From assembly GCA_021789695.1 (NCBI GenBank), contig JAJYJH010000002.1, forward strand, positions 62,001 through 126,000: a stretch of DNA of 64,000 nucleotides, read 5' to 3'. Under the pieces are notes generated by a model. The model saw only the letters and a program-made list of their open reading frames with translations. It had not been told where the DNA came from and did no database searches. The position numbers were made by a program, and so were the translations under genes. Below are positions 1-8,354 of this stretch, in pieces (position 1 is the first letter of the stretch; the number at the start of each line of letters is the position of its first letter). The DNA comes from a bacterium. GTDB lineage: Bacteria; Elusimicrobiota; Elusimicrobia; Elusimicrobiales; UBA9959.

Positions 1-225
1 GACGCCGCGCTGGAGATCGACGGCAAAGCCCGGACAGCCGAGGCCAGGCTGGACGCCGCGCTGGGCGGCGGAAGACTGAATCTTTCCGCTTCCGGCCCCC
101 TTGCCAGGCCGGAGATAAAACCCCTGCTCTCCTCCACGCTGGAGGCCGAACTGAGGAAGGGTCTGACCGCGCTGGAGAATTCGCTTTTGAGAATATTCCC
201 TGTAACCGGAGAACAACATGTCTAA
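1..225 (+). CDS. C-terminal end of an AsmA-like envelope protein (partial)
   Basis: Frame 1 is open from the window edge to a TAA at 223-225, giving 74 residues without a visible start. The peptide alternates short beta-like stretches (ARLDAALGGGRLNLSASGPL) with a closing helix rich in Leu, Glu and Lys. That is how many AsmA/TamB-type periplasmic proteins end, but there is no diagnostic motif, so the family call is weak. Its stop overlaps the start of lpdA by eight bases, implying translational coupling. A second AsmA-like gene lies at 10185-12368. Confidence 0.5.
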   Translation, partial: DAALEIDGKARTAEARLDAALGGGRLNLSASGPLARPEIKPLLSSTLEAELRKGLTALENSLLRIFPVTGEQHV

Positions 226-1582
226 AAAGATTATAGTAATAGGGTCCGGCCCCGGCGGCTATCCAGCCGCGCTGCGCCTGAAGGAGCTAGGCGCGGACGT
301 CTCGATAGTGGAAGAGTTGGACTTCGGCGGCACCTGCCTCAACCGCGGCTGCATCCCGTCAAAAGCCTTCCTGGACACCGGGCACCGCATACACGCCTTC
401 GAAGGCCTGCGGAAGCTTCTGAAGGACGGCTCAGGCGTCAATTTCTCTCCGGATATGCTGGACTGGGAAAAGGTGAAGGCCCGGCGCGCGGACGTAGTGT
501 TTAAACTGCGGACTTCGCTCGAGAAACTATTCCAGGCCAAGCGCATTGAGGTCGTACGCGGCAGGGCCGCCTTCTCCGCCCCCGACGAGGTAACGATAAC
601 AGGCCCCCAGGGAGAAGCGAAGAGGGGCTTCGACGCGGCAATACTCGCGGCCGGCACCAGGCCCTCGTTCCCCCCGCCGTTCCGGGACTGCCGCGAGCGG
701 CTGAGCGACTCCGATACCATCTTCGACCTGCCGCGGCTGCCCAAGTCCCTGCTGATAGTGGGAGGCGGCGTGATAGGGCTGGAGTTCGCCTGCTTCTTCA
801 ACTCGATCGGGGTAAAGGTGGAGGTGCTGGAACTGCTGCCGGACATCCTGGCCGGCGAGGACCCGCAGGTGACGCGCGCGGTGCGTTCCTCGTTCGAGAA
901 ACGCGGGGTCAAGTTCCACCTCGGCAAAAAGACGGAAAAGCTGGAGTTCTCCGGCGGCCTCAAAGCGGCGGTGTTGGAGGACGGCGCGCGCCTGGAAGCC
1001 GAGGAAATACTGGTCGGGGCCGGCCGGGCGGCCGACCTGACCGGGATGGGCCTGGAGAGCATAGGCCTGACCTGGGACCGTAAGGGCGTGAAAGTGGACG
1101 CCGGCATGCGCACCGCGGTCCCCGGCATCTACGCCGTCGGCGACGTAAACGGCGTCTCGCTGCTGGCTCACTCGGCCAGCCGCCAGGGGGAGATTGCCGC
1201 CGAGAACATCATGGGCGCCTCCCACGTTTTCGACGACTCGATAGTTCCAAAATGCGTCTACTCCTGGCCGGAGGTGGGCTCCGTCGGGCTGAACAAGGCG
1301 CAGGCCGAGGCCAAGGGCCTGCTGGTTAAAACCTCCCGTTCCTTCTACCTCGGCATCGGCAAGGCGGTGGCCACTGACGAGACCGAGGGCTTCGCACAAC
1401 TGGTGTTCGACGCCGCCGACGAGACCGTGCTGGGCGCGCAACTGGTGGGCGGCCAGGCCACGGAACTCATCCACGTAATCGCGCTGGCGGTAAAGCTCAG
1501 GCTCAAGAAAAAGGAGCTCCGAGAGATCATCTACGCGCACCCGACCATGGCCGAGGCCATACACGAGGCGCTGCTGAAATAA
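218..1582 (+). CDS. lpdA: Dihydrolipoamide dehydrogenase (E3 / glycine cleavage L-protein)
   Basis: FAD flavoprotein that reoxidises dihydrolipoyl groups with NAD+. The 454 residues carry the N-terminal FAD motif GSGPGG (9-14), the redox-active disulfide C40/C45 in GGTCLNRGC, a central NAD-binding GGGVIG (about 181-186), and the C-terminal dimer-interface His-Glu pair in AHPTMAEAIHE. Length is normal for the family. The glycine cleavage genes begin about 1.5 kb downstream, so it most likely serves as their L-protein; sharing with 2-oxoacid dehydrogenases elsewhere cannot be excluded. Its stop overlaps the xth start by one base (TAATG). Confidence 0.95.
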   Translation: MSKKIIVIGSGPGGYPAALRLKELGADVSIVEELDFGGTCLNRGCIPSKAFLDTGHRIHAFEGLRKLLKDGSGVNFSPDMLDWEKVKARRADVVFKLRTSLEKLFQAKRIEVVRGRAAFSAPDEVTITGPQGEAKRGFDAAILAAGTRPSFPPPFRDCRERLSDSDTIFDLPRLPKSLLIVGGGVIGLEFACFFNSIGVKVEVLELLPDILAGEDPQVTRAVRSSFEKRGVKFHLGKKTEKLEFSGGLKAAVLEDGARLEAEEILVGAGRAADLTGMGLESIGLTWDRKGVKVDAGMRTAVPGIYAVGDVNGVSLLAHSASRQGEIAAENIMGASHVFDDSIVPKCVYSWPEVGSVGLNKAQAEAKGLLVKTSRSFYLGIGKAVATDETEGFAQLVFDAADETVLGAQLVGGQATELIHVIALAVKLRLKKKELREIIYAHPTMAEAIHEALLK

Positions 1583-2346
1583 TGAGGCTGCTCTCCTGGA
1601 ACGTCAATGGCTACCGGGCCGTCCTCAAGAAGGGCTTCGCCGGCTTTCTGGCGGCTTCCGGGGCCGGCGTGCTGGGGCTGCAGGAGGTGAAGGCCTGCGA
1701 GAGCCAGCTGACCGAGGAGGAGCGGTCGGTGGCCGGCTACGCCTCCTCCTGGAACTGCGCGGAACGCAAGGGCTACAGCGGCGTCGCGGCGTTCTACCGC
1801 GAAGCCCCCCTCGCAGTCAGGAACGGCGTCGGCGAGCGACGTTTCGACGCTGAGGGCCGCGTGATGGAGCTGGAGTACCCGGGGTTCCGCCTGCTCAACG
1901 TCTATTTCCCGAACGGCGGGCAGGGCCCGGAGCGGCTCAGGTACAAACTCGAGTTCTACGACGCCTTTTTGGAGCACATAGAAAAACTCCGCGGCAAAGG
2001 CAAGGCCGTAGTTTTCTGCGGCGACGTCAATACAGCCCACAGGGAGATAGACCTGGCCCGCCCGAAAGAGAACGCGGAGAACTCCGGCTTCATGCCCATA
2101 GAGCGCGCCTGGCTGGACAAGATAACGTCTCTTGGCTGGGTAGATACCTTCCGTGCGCTCCACCCGGAGCCGGACCGGTACACCTGGTGGGACTACAAGA
2201 CCCGCGCCCGGGAGCGCAATGTCGGCTGGCGCATAGATTATTTCTTCGTGAACCGGGAAAAGGCCGGGCTGGTGAAAGACGCCTTTATCCTGCCCGCGGT
2301 ACAGGGATCAGACCATTGCCCGGTCGGGATTGAGCTGAAGACTTAA
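1582..2346 (+). CDS. xth: Exodeoxyribonuclease III / AP endonuclease
   Basis: Mg-dependent exonuclease and AP endonuclease of base-excision repair, 254 residues. The exonuclease-endonuclease-phosphatase fold is marked by N7 in SWNVNG, the metal-binding E35 in LQEVKA, CGDVNTAH in the middle, and a C-terminal GSDHCPVG containing the catalytic Asp-His pair. TWWDYKTRARERNVGWRIDY is typical of bacterial Xth. The start overlaps the lpdA stop by one base, so the two are co-translated. It converges on the GreA-family gene with only 17 bases between stops and no strong terminator visible there. Confidence 0.93.
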   Translation: MRLLSWNVNGYRAVLKKGFAGFLAASGAGVLGLQEVKACESQLTEEERSVAGYASSWNCAERKGYSGVAAFYREAPLAVRNGVGERRFDAEGRVMELEYPGFRLLNVYFPNGGQGPERLRYKLEFYDAFLEHIEKLRGKGKAVVFCGDVNTAHREIDLARPKENAENSGFMPIERAWLDKITSLGWVDTFRALHPEPDRYTWWDYKTRARERNVGWRIDYFFVNREKAGLVKDAFILPAVQGSDHCPVGIELKT

Positions 2347-2363
2347 CTTTCTTCGCTAAAGAA

Positions 2364-2882
2364 TCAACGCCCGGTTCCGGAGTTCCCGTGATAGCCGACC
2401 GAGACTATTTCAACTTCTGAGGGGCCGCCGGGCCTGTAGAGCAGGACCCGGTCTCCGCTCTTCTTCCCCAGAAGGGAGACGGCCAGAGGGGAGGCCCAGT
2501 TTATCCTGCCGGAGGCGGGGTCTGCCTCGTCCTCTCCCACGATCAGCAGTTCTTTCAACGAGCCGTCCCGTTCTCGCACGGTCACGGCGGCGCCGAAACG
2601 CACGTACTCTGACTCCAGTCCGCTGTTGTCCACAAGTATGGCGCGCTTAATCTGCGACTCGCAGTACGCCAGATCGGCTTCTGTTTGCCGCAGTTCCAGC
2701 CCGCGTGGCTCTTCCGGGCGCTGCCCGGCCGAAAGCCCGGCCCGCAGTTCGGCCAGTTCGGCGGCCCTCCTCCTGAGGGCCGCCAGGCCCGCCGGCGTCA
2801 CGTAGTTGGGCCTGCCGCTCCCCTGACGCATAACCGGCTCGCCGGGATCCGCGCCGTCCTCCTTGACGAAAGCCCTGCTCAT
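2364..2882 (-). CDS. GreA/GreB-family transcription elongation factor
   Basis: 172 residues. An N-terminal helical coiled-coil (about 25-85, with YVTPAGLAALRRR and the Glu/Leu-rich segment after it) precedes a GreA_C-type beta domain containing GRINWASPLAVSLLGKKSGD. Such factors enter the RNA polymerase secondary channel and stimulate transcript cleavage. I chose the ATG giving MSRAFVKED, a start common in this family, over an upstream TTG. A TATCAT -10 box lies only six bases before this ATG, so the mRNA is probably leaderless. Assignment to GreA rather than GreB or a Gre-like paralogue is not possible from the sequence alone. Confidence 0.85.
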   Translation of the reverse strand: MSRAFVKEDGADPGEPVMRQGSGRPNYVTPAGLAALRRRAAELAELRAGLSAGQRPEEPRGLELRQTEADLAYCESQIKRAILVDNSGLESEYVRFGAAVTVRERDGSLKELLIVGEDEADPASGRINWASPLAVSLLGKKSGDRVLLYRPGGPSEVEIVSVGYHGNSGTGR

Positions 2883-2888
2883 AGCCAC

Positions 2889-2894
2889 ATGATA
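2889..2894 (-). promoter_or_regulatory. -10 box of the GreA-family gene (leaderless start)
   Basis: On the minus strand TTTTG is followed directly by TATCAT, with six bases to the ATG at 2882. No Shine-Dalgarno fits between them. The identical TTTTGTATCAT occurs before the gene starting at 42312. Confidence 0.5.
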
Positions 2895-2943
2895 CAAAAC
2901 TAGGCGTCGCGCCCCTCCGGGCCGCCCCCCCCCGTCCTCGTCC

Positions 2944-2973
2944 TTGCCCAGCGCAACCCATATTTGTTATAAA
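2944..2973 (+). promoter_or_regulatory. Promoter of the glycine cleavage operon
   Basis: TTGCCC at 2944-2949 and TATAAA at 2968-2973 are 18 bases apart, with an extended TG just before the -10. The leader to gcvT is about 55 bases, with a small hairpin (GGGGAAGTTCCCC, about 2988-3000) and an AGGAGG ribosome site. It is too short for a glycine riboswitch. Confidence 0.6.
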
Positions 2974-3035
2974 TTTCCTTAAGAGTAGGGGAAGTTCCCC
3001 GCAAATACCTGCCCACAAAAATCTCAGGAGGCACC

Positions 3036-4163
3036 ATGTCCACCGCGACCACCATTCGGCGTACCGCTTTGAACGAGACCATGAGGAAGTACGGCGGCAA
3101 GATGGTGGACTTCCACGGCTGGGAGCTGCCGATAGAGTTCTCCGGCATCCTGAAGGAGCACGAGGCCGTCCGCAAGTCGGCTGGCATTTTCGACGTCAGC
3201 CACATGGGCCAGGTGTTCGTGACCGGCGCCGACGCCTTCAAACTGCTGCAGAAGACCAACGCCAACGATTTGCGAAAGGCCACTCCAGGCAAGGGCGTCT
3301 ACTCTCACGTGACCAACGAAAACGCCGGTCTGGTGGACGACATCATCGCCTTCTGCCTGGCCCCGGACCGCTACCTCGTCATCGTAAACGCCACCACCTC
3401 CACCAAGGACTACGAGTGGTTCAAGGCGCAGGGCGCCAGGATGCACGTGAAGGTGGAGAACAGGAGCGACGATTTCTCGATGGTTGCCGTGCAGGGTCCC
3501 AACGTTCCCAGAATGTTCGAGGAGTTCGCCCCCGAGGCGCTCAAACTCCCCCGCTTCGGCATAGTGGAGAAGGAGCTTTTCGGCGAGCACTGCTACGTCA
3601 GCCGCACCGGCTACACCGGCGAGGACGGCTTCGAGGTGACCGCTCCGCACAGGATCATCGTGCAGATCTGGGAGAAGATGATGGAGCTCGGCAAGCCCTA
3701 TGGCATAGTGCCGTGCGGCCTCGGCGCGCGCGACACGCTGCGTCTCGAGAGCGGCTACCTGCTGTACGGTTCAGACGTGGACGACGTCCACACCACCTAC
3801 GAGAGCGGCTACGGCTGGGTGGTCTGTCTGGACAAGGGCGAGTTCATAGGCCGCCAGGTACTAGTGGACCAGAAGGCCAACGGCGTCAAGCGCAGACTCA
3901 CCGGCCTTACGCTGACCGGCGGCGTCCCGCGTACCGGCTGCAAGGTCTTCCTGGACGGGCGTGCGATAGGAGAGCTGAACAGCGCCACCTACTCTCCCAC
4001 CCTTAAGAAAGGCATCGGCGTAGGCTACATGACGCCGCCGAACCTGAAGCCCGGCACCCAGCTAGAGGTGGAGATACGCGGTCGCCGCGTGAAGGCCGAG
4101 GCAGCCGCCGTGCCGTTCTACAAGGGCGGCGCCTTCAACAAGACGCTTTATACCGGCAAGTAA
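3036..4163 (+). CDS. gcvT: Glycine cleavage system T-protein (aminomethyltransferase)
   Basis: Transfers the aminomethyl carbon from the H-protein to tetrahydrofolate, releasing ammonia and giving 5,10-methylene-THF. The 375 residues show the GcvT folate-binding domain opening RRTALNETMRKYGGKMVDFH and WELPIEFSGI, the family block GYTGEDGFEV, and GLGARDTLRLESGY, followed by the C-terminal beta-barrel. An AGGAGG sits seven bases before the ATG. First gene of a four-gene gcv operon with gcvH 35 bases downstream. The one-carbon units it makes feed the purine synthesis genes found at 19-30 kb. Confidence 0.95.
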   Translation: MSTATTIRRTALNETMRKYGGKMVDFHGWELPIEFSGILKEHEAVRKSAGIFDVSHMGQVFVTGADAFKLLQKTNANDLRKATPGKGVYSHVTNENAGLVDDIIAFCLAPDRYLVIVNATTSTKDYEWFKAQGARMHVKVENRSDDFSMVAVQGPNVPRMFEEFAPEALKLPRFGIVEKELFGEHCYVSRTGYTGEDGFEVTAPHRIIVQIWEKMMELGKPYGIVPCGLGARDTLRLESGYLLYGSDVDDVHTTYESGYGWVVCLDKGEFIGRQVLVDQKANGVKRRLTGLTLTGGVPRTGCKVFLDGRAIGELNSATYSPTLKKGIGVGYMTPPNLKPGTQLEVEIRGRRVKAEAAAVPFYKGGAFNKTLYTGK

Positions 4164-4198
4164 ACCGGCAGGATCCAGTAGAGAGCAAGGAGATAAAA

Positions 4199-4585
4199 AT
4201 GGCTAAACCCGAGGAAGTAAAGTACACCAAGACGCACGAGTGGCTTCTGCCAGGCGGCGAGGCTTCCGTGGGCATTTCCGACCACGCCCAGCACGAGATG
4301 GGCGACGTAGTCTTCGTCGAGCTGCCCAAAGTCGGCCAGAAGCTTGAGAAGGAGAAGCCCTGCGCCGTGGTGGAGTCGGTCAAGTCGGCCTTCGACATCT
4401 ACGCCCCGGTCTCCGGAGAGGTGATAGCCGTCAATTCCGCCGTCACCGGCGAGCCGGCGCTCCTTAACCAGTCCCCGCTCGACAAAGGCTGGCTGTTCAG
4501 GATGAAGCCCTCCACCCCGTCCGAAGCGGATTCGCTGATGGACTGGGCAGCCTACAAGGAATTCGTAAAACAGGCTGCGCACTAA
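4199..4585 (+). CDS. gcvH: Glycine cleavage system H-protein
   Basis: Lipoyl carrier that shuttles the aminomethyl group between the P, T and L proteins. 128 residues, normal length. The lipoylated Lys lies in VVESVKSAFDIYAP at about residue 63, and the early segment YTKTHEWLLPGGEASVGISD is typical. It follows gcvT by 35 bases with an AAGGAG site. The nearby transferase at 7645 could attach its lipoyl or octanoyl group. Confidence 0.95.
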   Translation: MAKPEEVKYTKTHEWLLPGGEASVGISDHAQHEMGDVVFVELPKVGQKLEKEKPCAVVESVKSAFDIYAPVSGEVIAVNSAVTGEPALLNQSPLDKGWLFRMKPSTPSEADSLMDWAAYKEFVKQAAH

Positions 4586-4603
4586 GCTGCGCCTCTGCGA
4601 ACT

Positions 4604-4647
4604 GCGGCCAGGGAACGGGACGGCGACGCCGAACCTTACCTGGCCGC
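4604..4647 (+). other. Intercistronic stem-loop between gcvH and gcvPA
   Basis: A perfect 9-bp inverted repeat (GCGGCCAGG at 4604-4612, CCTGGCCGC at 4639-4647) encloses a smaller GGC-GAC-GCC hairpin. No T-run follows, so it is not a standard terminator; an mRNA-stability or processing element is more likely. The gap of 116 bases to gcvPA otherwise holds only the ribosome site. Confidence 0.5.
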
Positions 4648-4701
4648 CGGCCGTTGGAGGTTTTCCACTTTCGTTCACCGCTATCCCATACAGGAGTTCT
4701 C

Positions 4702-6033
4702 ATGTATATTCCCCACACTAAAAACGATAAGGAGGAGATGCTCAAGGCAATAGGGGCCTCCTCCCTGGGTGACCTCGTGAAGCAGGTCCCCTCGAAGTTC
4801 CTCCGGCCCAAGATAAGCCTCCCCGCGGAAAGCCTCGACGAGGCCCAAGCCGCCGCGAAGCTCTCCGAGCTCTCAAAGAAGAACCGCCGACCGCTGAGTT
4901 TCCTCGGAGCCGGCGCCTACGAGCGTTACACCCCGGCGGTGGTCAAGGCCGTAACCTCCCGCACCGAGTTCCTGACCGCCTACACTCCCTACCAGCCGGA
5001 GGCCAGCCAGGGCACGCTGCAGGCCATCTACGAGTTCCAGAGCACGGTCTGCTCGCTCTACGGCATGGACTACGCCAACGCGTCGATGTACGACGGCGCG
5101 AGCTCGTTCGCCGAGGCCGTGCGCGCGGCGGTGCGCGTGTCCGGCCGCAAAAAAATAGTCTACGCGGCCGGCATGAACCCGCAGTATATGGACACGCTGA
5201 AGACCTACTTCGCCCACTCTCCGGAATACTCCTACGTTAAGGTGCCACTTAAGGACGGCGCGCTGGATAAGGCGGCGCTGCCCGATCTGCTCGAGGGAGC
5301 GGCGTGCCTGGCGGTGCAGACCCCCAACTTCCTTGGCGTAATAGAGGATATGGACGGCGTTTCCGATATGGTCGGTAAGGCCGGCGCCCTGCTGGTGGCA
5401 GCGGCCGACCCGGTCAGCCTAGGCCTGCTGATACCCCCCGGCGAGTACGGTGCGGACTTCGCCGTCGGAGAGGGGCAGAGCCTGGGGCTGCCGCTCGCCT
5501 ACGGCGGCCCGTATCTGGGCCTGTTCTCCTGCAAAAAAGAGCACGTTCGCCAGATGCCTGGCCGCATCTGCGGCATGACCAAGGACCGCGACGGCAAGCG
5601 CGGCTTCGTGCTGACGCTGCAGGCGCGCGAACAGCACATCCGCCGCGACAAGGCCGCTTCCAACATCTGTTCCAACGAGGCGCTCTGCGCGCTCTCCGCG
5701 ACGATCTACTCGGCGCTGTACGGCCCCGAGGGGTTAAAGGAACTGGCCGAAGCCAACGCCGGCTCGGCCGCAGCCGCGGCCGAGCGGCTCTCGGCGATAA
5801 AGGGCTGCTCGCTCAAGTTCAAATCTCCGTTCTTCAACGAGTTCGTGCTCACGGTGCCGGGCAAGGCCGCGGCGCTACGCGAGAAGGTGCTCGCGATGAA
5901 GGGCATAGACCCGGGCCTGCCGCTGGCCCCGCTATACCCCGAGCTCGGCGAGACTCTGCTGGTCTGCGCCACCGAGACCAAAACCGCCGACGACATATTG
6001 AAGCTTGAAGCCGCCATCAAGGAGGCCATATGA
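4702..6033 (+). CDS. gcvPA: Glycine dehydrogenase (decarboxylating) subunit 1
   Basis: N-terminal half of the split P-protein, which decarboxylates glycine with PLP. I start it at the ATG giving MYIPHTKNDKEEML, which has CAGGAG eight bases upstream; the longer frame adds 16 non-conserved residues. 443 residues, normal for GcvPA. Landmarks are GAGAYERYTPAVV, AYTPYQPEASQGTLQAIYEF and the C-terminal REQHIRRDKAASNICSNEAL. The catalytic Lys sits on subunit 2. Its stop overlaps gcvPB by four bases (ATGA), consistent with stoichiometric expression. Confidence 0.95.
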   Translation: MYIPHTKNDKEEMLKAIGASSLGDLVKQVPSKFLRPKISLPAESLDEAQAAAKLSELSKKNRRPLSFLGAGAYERYTPAVVKAVTSRTEFLTAYTPYQPEASQGTLQAIYEFQSTVCSLYGMDYANASMYDGASSFAEAVRAAVRVSGRKKIVYAAGMNPQYMDTLKTYFAHSPEYSYVKVPLKDGALDKAALPDLLEGAACLAVQTPNFLGVIEDMDGVSDMVGKAGALLVAAADPVSLGLLIPPGEYGADFAVGEGQSLGLPLAYGGPYLGLFSCKKEHVRQMPGRICGMTKDRDGKRGFVLTLQAREQHIRRDKAASNICSNEALCALSATIYSALYGPEGLKELAEANAGSAAAAAERLSAIKGCSLKFKSPFFNEFVLTVPGKAAALREKVLAMKGIDPGLPLAPLYPELGETLLVCATETKTADDILKLEAAIKEAI

Positions 6034-7481
6034 CCCGCGCCGACAAACTGGACAACCGCCTGAGCATAGAGAAGTCAGACCCCGGCCGCCGCGGCCTGTT
6101 CTGCAAGAACCCGCTGCGGGTTAAAGCAAAGATCCCGGCGAACCTGCGCCGCAAGGCCGCCCCGCGGCTGCCCGAACTCGCCGAGTTCGACGTGGTGCGC
6201 CACTACACGCGCCTCTCCCGCCTGAACTTCTCGGTGGACACACACTTCTACCCGCTCGGTTCCTGCACAATGAAATACAACCCGCGCTTCAACGAGGAGG
6301 CCGCCGCGCTGGAGGGCTTCGCCGCGCTGCACCCGCTCGCGCACGACACCTGCTCACAGGGCACGCTGGAACTGCTGCACGACCTGGGCTCGCGCCTTAC
6401 GGAACTGCTCGGCATGGACGCGATCACGCTGCAGCCCGCCGCCGGCGCGCACAGCGAGTTCACCGGCCTGCTGCTCGCCAAGGCCTACTTTGAGGACAAA
6501 GGGGTTGGCGAGCGCAGCGAGATTATAGTCCCCGACTCTGCGCACGGCACCAACCCGGCCACCGCGTCGATGATGGGTTTCACCACGGTCAACATTGCCT
6601 CCAAGCCCGACGGCCGCCTGGACGTAGAAGAGCTAAAGAAGCACCTGGGCCCGAAGACCGCCGTGCTGATGCTGACCGTCCCCAACACCGTCGGCATCTT
6701 TGAAAGCAACATAGAGGCCATAGCCAAGGCCGTGCACGACGCCGGCGCGCTGCTCTATATGGACGGCGCCAACCTGAACGCGCTGATAGGTCTGGTCAAG
6801 CCCGGCGACATGGGAGTGGACATGATGCACCTCAACTTCCACAAGACCTTCTCCACCCCGCACGGCGGCGGAGGCCCCGGCGCGGGCGCGATAGCCTGCA
6901 GGAAGCACCTGGCCCCGTTCCTGCCGGTCCCGACGGTGAAAAAAGACGCCGGCCGATACGTCTCCGACTTCGGCGACAAGCGCACGATAGGCAAGGTTAA
7001 GGCGTTCTTCGGCAACACCGGCGTGCTGGTGAAAGCCTACGCCTACATGCTGGCGCACTCCGCGAAGGAGTTCGGCGAGATAGCGGAATGCGCCATTCTG
7101 AACGCCAACTATGTGGCCGCGAGGCTCAAGGACCTCTACCCGTCTTACTCGAAGGAGTACTGTATGCACGAGTGCGTACTGACCCCGGGCGCGGACCTGG
7201 CCGCCAAGGGGATAAAAACGCTGGACGTGGCCAAGGGCCTGCTCGACCGCGGCTTCCACGCCCCGACAGTGTACTTCCCGCTGATCGTCCACGAGGCGAT
7301 CATGATAGAGCCGACGGAGACCGAGAGCAAGGAAACGCTGGACGAGTTCATCGCCGCGATGCGGGACGTCCACGCCCAGGGCGCGGCCGACCCGCAGGCG
7401 CTCAAGGACGCCCCGGTGACGCAGCCGGTGAAGCGCCTCGACGAGGTCCAGGCCGCCAGGCAGCCTAACCTGCGCTGGTGA
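6030..7481 (+). CDS. gcvPB: Glycine dehydrogenase (decarboxylating) subunit 2
   Basis: C-terminal half of the split P-protein, 483 residues. The PLP-binding Lys is in LNFHKTFSTPHGGGGPG at about residue 274; FYPLGSCTMKYNPR and AHGTNPATA are family hallmarks. It overlaps gcvPA by four bases. The end of the gene is followed by a long inverted-repeat element before the lipoate-transferase gene. The system is reversible, so it may degrade glycine or make it from CO2, ammonia and methylene-THF; the sequence does not decide. Confidence 0.95.
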   Translation: MTRADKLDNRLSIEKSDPGRRGLFCKNPLRVKAKIPANLRRKAAPRLPELAEFDVVRHYTRLSRLNFSVDTHFYPLGSCTMKYNPRFNEEAAALEGFAALHPLAHDTCSQGTLELLHDLGSRLTELLGMDAITLQPAAGAHSEFTGLLLAKAYFEDKGVGERSEIIVPDSAHGTNPATASMMGFTTVNIASKPDGRLDVEELKKHLGPKTAVLMLTVPNTVGIFESNIEAIAKAVHDAGALLYMDGANLNALIGLVKPGDMGVDMMHLNFHKTFSTPHGGGGPGAGAIACRKHLAPFLPVPTVKKDAGRYVSDFGDKRTIGKVKAFFGNTGVLVKAYAYMLAHSAKEFGEIAECAILNANYVAARLKDLYPSYSKEYCMHECVLTPGADLAAKGIKTLDVAKGLLDRGFHAPTVYFPLIVHEAIMIEPTETESKETLDEFIAAMRDVHAQGAADPQALKDAPVTQPVKRLDEVQAARQPNLRW

Positions 7482-7493
7482 GTTGAACCGCCT

Positions 7494-7627
7494 GCCGTCT
7501 GACGAGGGGGCAGGATAAGCAAAACCCTCGTGAGGCCCGAGCTTGCCTAAGCGCGAGGGCCGAATCGCGGGGCGAGCGCACGGTATGCGTAGGCACGTTT
7601 TGCGTTCCTGCCCCCTTGGCAGACGGC
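7494..7627. repeat. Long inverted-repeat element, copy 1
   Basis: Arms at 7494-7525 and 7597-7627 are complementary with three mismatches and one single-base gap. The interior has a second stem, TGCCTA (7544-7549) with TAGGCA (7590-7595). Bases 7551-7589 match 22514-22552 of a second element at 29 of 39 positions without gaps. It fills the space between gcvPB and the lipoate-transferase gene and holds no convincing ORF. It could be a dispersed palindromic repeat (REP or MITE type) or a structured RNA in the operon transcript. Confidence 0.65.
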
Positions 7628-7644
7628 ATCACGGGAATAAGCGT

Positions 7645-8346
7645 ATGGAAAAAGGGCTGATAGTCGAAACGCCGCCGCTTGATGTTTACGGGCAGATGGC
7701 GGCCGACGAGGCGCTGTGCGAGGCGCTGCCGGCGCGGTACGTGCTGCGCTTCTACAACTGGAAGTCGCCCGGCATCACGTTCGGCTACTCGCAGCGGCGC
7801 AAGGCCGTAGCCGAGGCGGTAGCCGCGGCCGGAAGCCGCATAACTAGCGTCGTGCGCCGGCCCACTGGGGGCGGCATAGTCTTCCATGAGAGCGACCTGA
7901 CGTTCTCCTTCGTCTTCCACCAGCCGGGGGTCTACTTCGAGCCCGGCAAGGTCTACGACCGGCTGCACAGCGCCATAAACGCGGAATACGCCCGGCTGGG
8001 CATCCCGTTCGATCTGCTGAGCGAAAAGACTAAGGATTACGCCGTCAACGACCCGGTCATGAACTGCTTCTCAAAACCGGTGGATAAGGATATATTGTAT
8101 AATGGGAAAAAAGTCCTGGGAGGAGCGCTCAGGAAGCTGGGCGATTATATGCTTTACCAAGCCTCCTTCCAGGCCCCGGACGCGCGCGGGAACGCGCCGT
8201 TGCACAGGAACGCGATAATAAAGGCTCTCGGCGGCGAGTTCGGGCTGCAATGGGAGACCGCGGCCATGCCGGGAAGGACGGCCGGCAGGACGGCGGAACT
8301 GGCCAAGGAAAAGTACAGCACCGCCGCCTGGAACGAGCGTATATAG
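7645..8346 (+). CDS. Lipoate-protein ligase or octanoyltransferase (LplA/LipM family)
   Basis: BPL/LplA-fold enzyme that attaches lipoate or octanoate to carrier lysines such as on GcvH. The start at MEKGLIVE follows the inverted-repeat element. 233 residues, without the C-terminal accessory domain of E. coli LplA. RRPTGGG (71-77) is the acyl-AMP/acyl-binding loop; K155/K156 lie in NGKKVLGGA. C141 in NCFSKP appears to align with the catalytic Cys of LipM octanoyltransferases, so LipM activity (octanoyl transfer from acyl carrier protein) is a serious alternative to ATP-dependent ligation. Its place behind gcvPB supports GcvH as substrate. Confidence 0.8.
   Translation: MEKGLIVETPPLDVYGQMAADEALCEALPARYVLRFYNWKSPGITFGYSQRRKAVAEAVAAAGSRITSVVRRPTGGGIVFHESDLTFSFVFHQPGVYFEPGKVYDRLHSAINAEYARLGIPFDLLSEKTKDYAVNDPVMNCFSKPVDKDILYNGKKVLGGALRKLGDYMLYQASFQAPDARGNAPLHRNAIIKALGGEFGLQWETAAMPGRTAGRTAELAKEKYSTAAWNERI
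8098..8103 (+). promoter_or_regulatory. Possible internal -10 box (TATAAT) inside the lipoate-transferase gene
   Basis: TATTG followed by a perfect TATAAT lies within the coding region, about 250 bases before the Lrp-type gene. It could give separate expression of the downstream genes. No clear -35 is seen, and coding constraint could explain it. Confidence 0.25.
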
Positions 8347-8354
8347 GAGGGTTC

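Noticed and set aside
527-1564. Long antisense frames opposite lpdA, purL, the hydroxylases and others
   Set aside because: They are rich in Arg, Gly, His and Ala with no domains, lie opposite clearly conserved genes, and come from high GC at third positions.
2974-3035. Glycine riboswitch before gcvT
   Set aside because: Only about 60 bases lie between the promoter and the ATG, with one small hairpin. The conserved glycine aptamer core is not there.
7494-7627. Integron attC site
   Set aside because: The element has no RYYYAAC and GTTRRRY end boxes in the right places, and no integrase is nearby.
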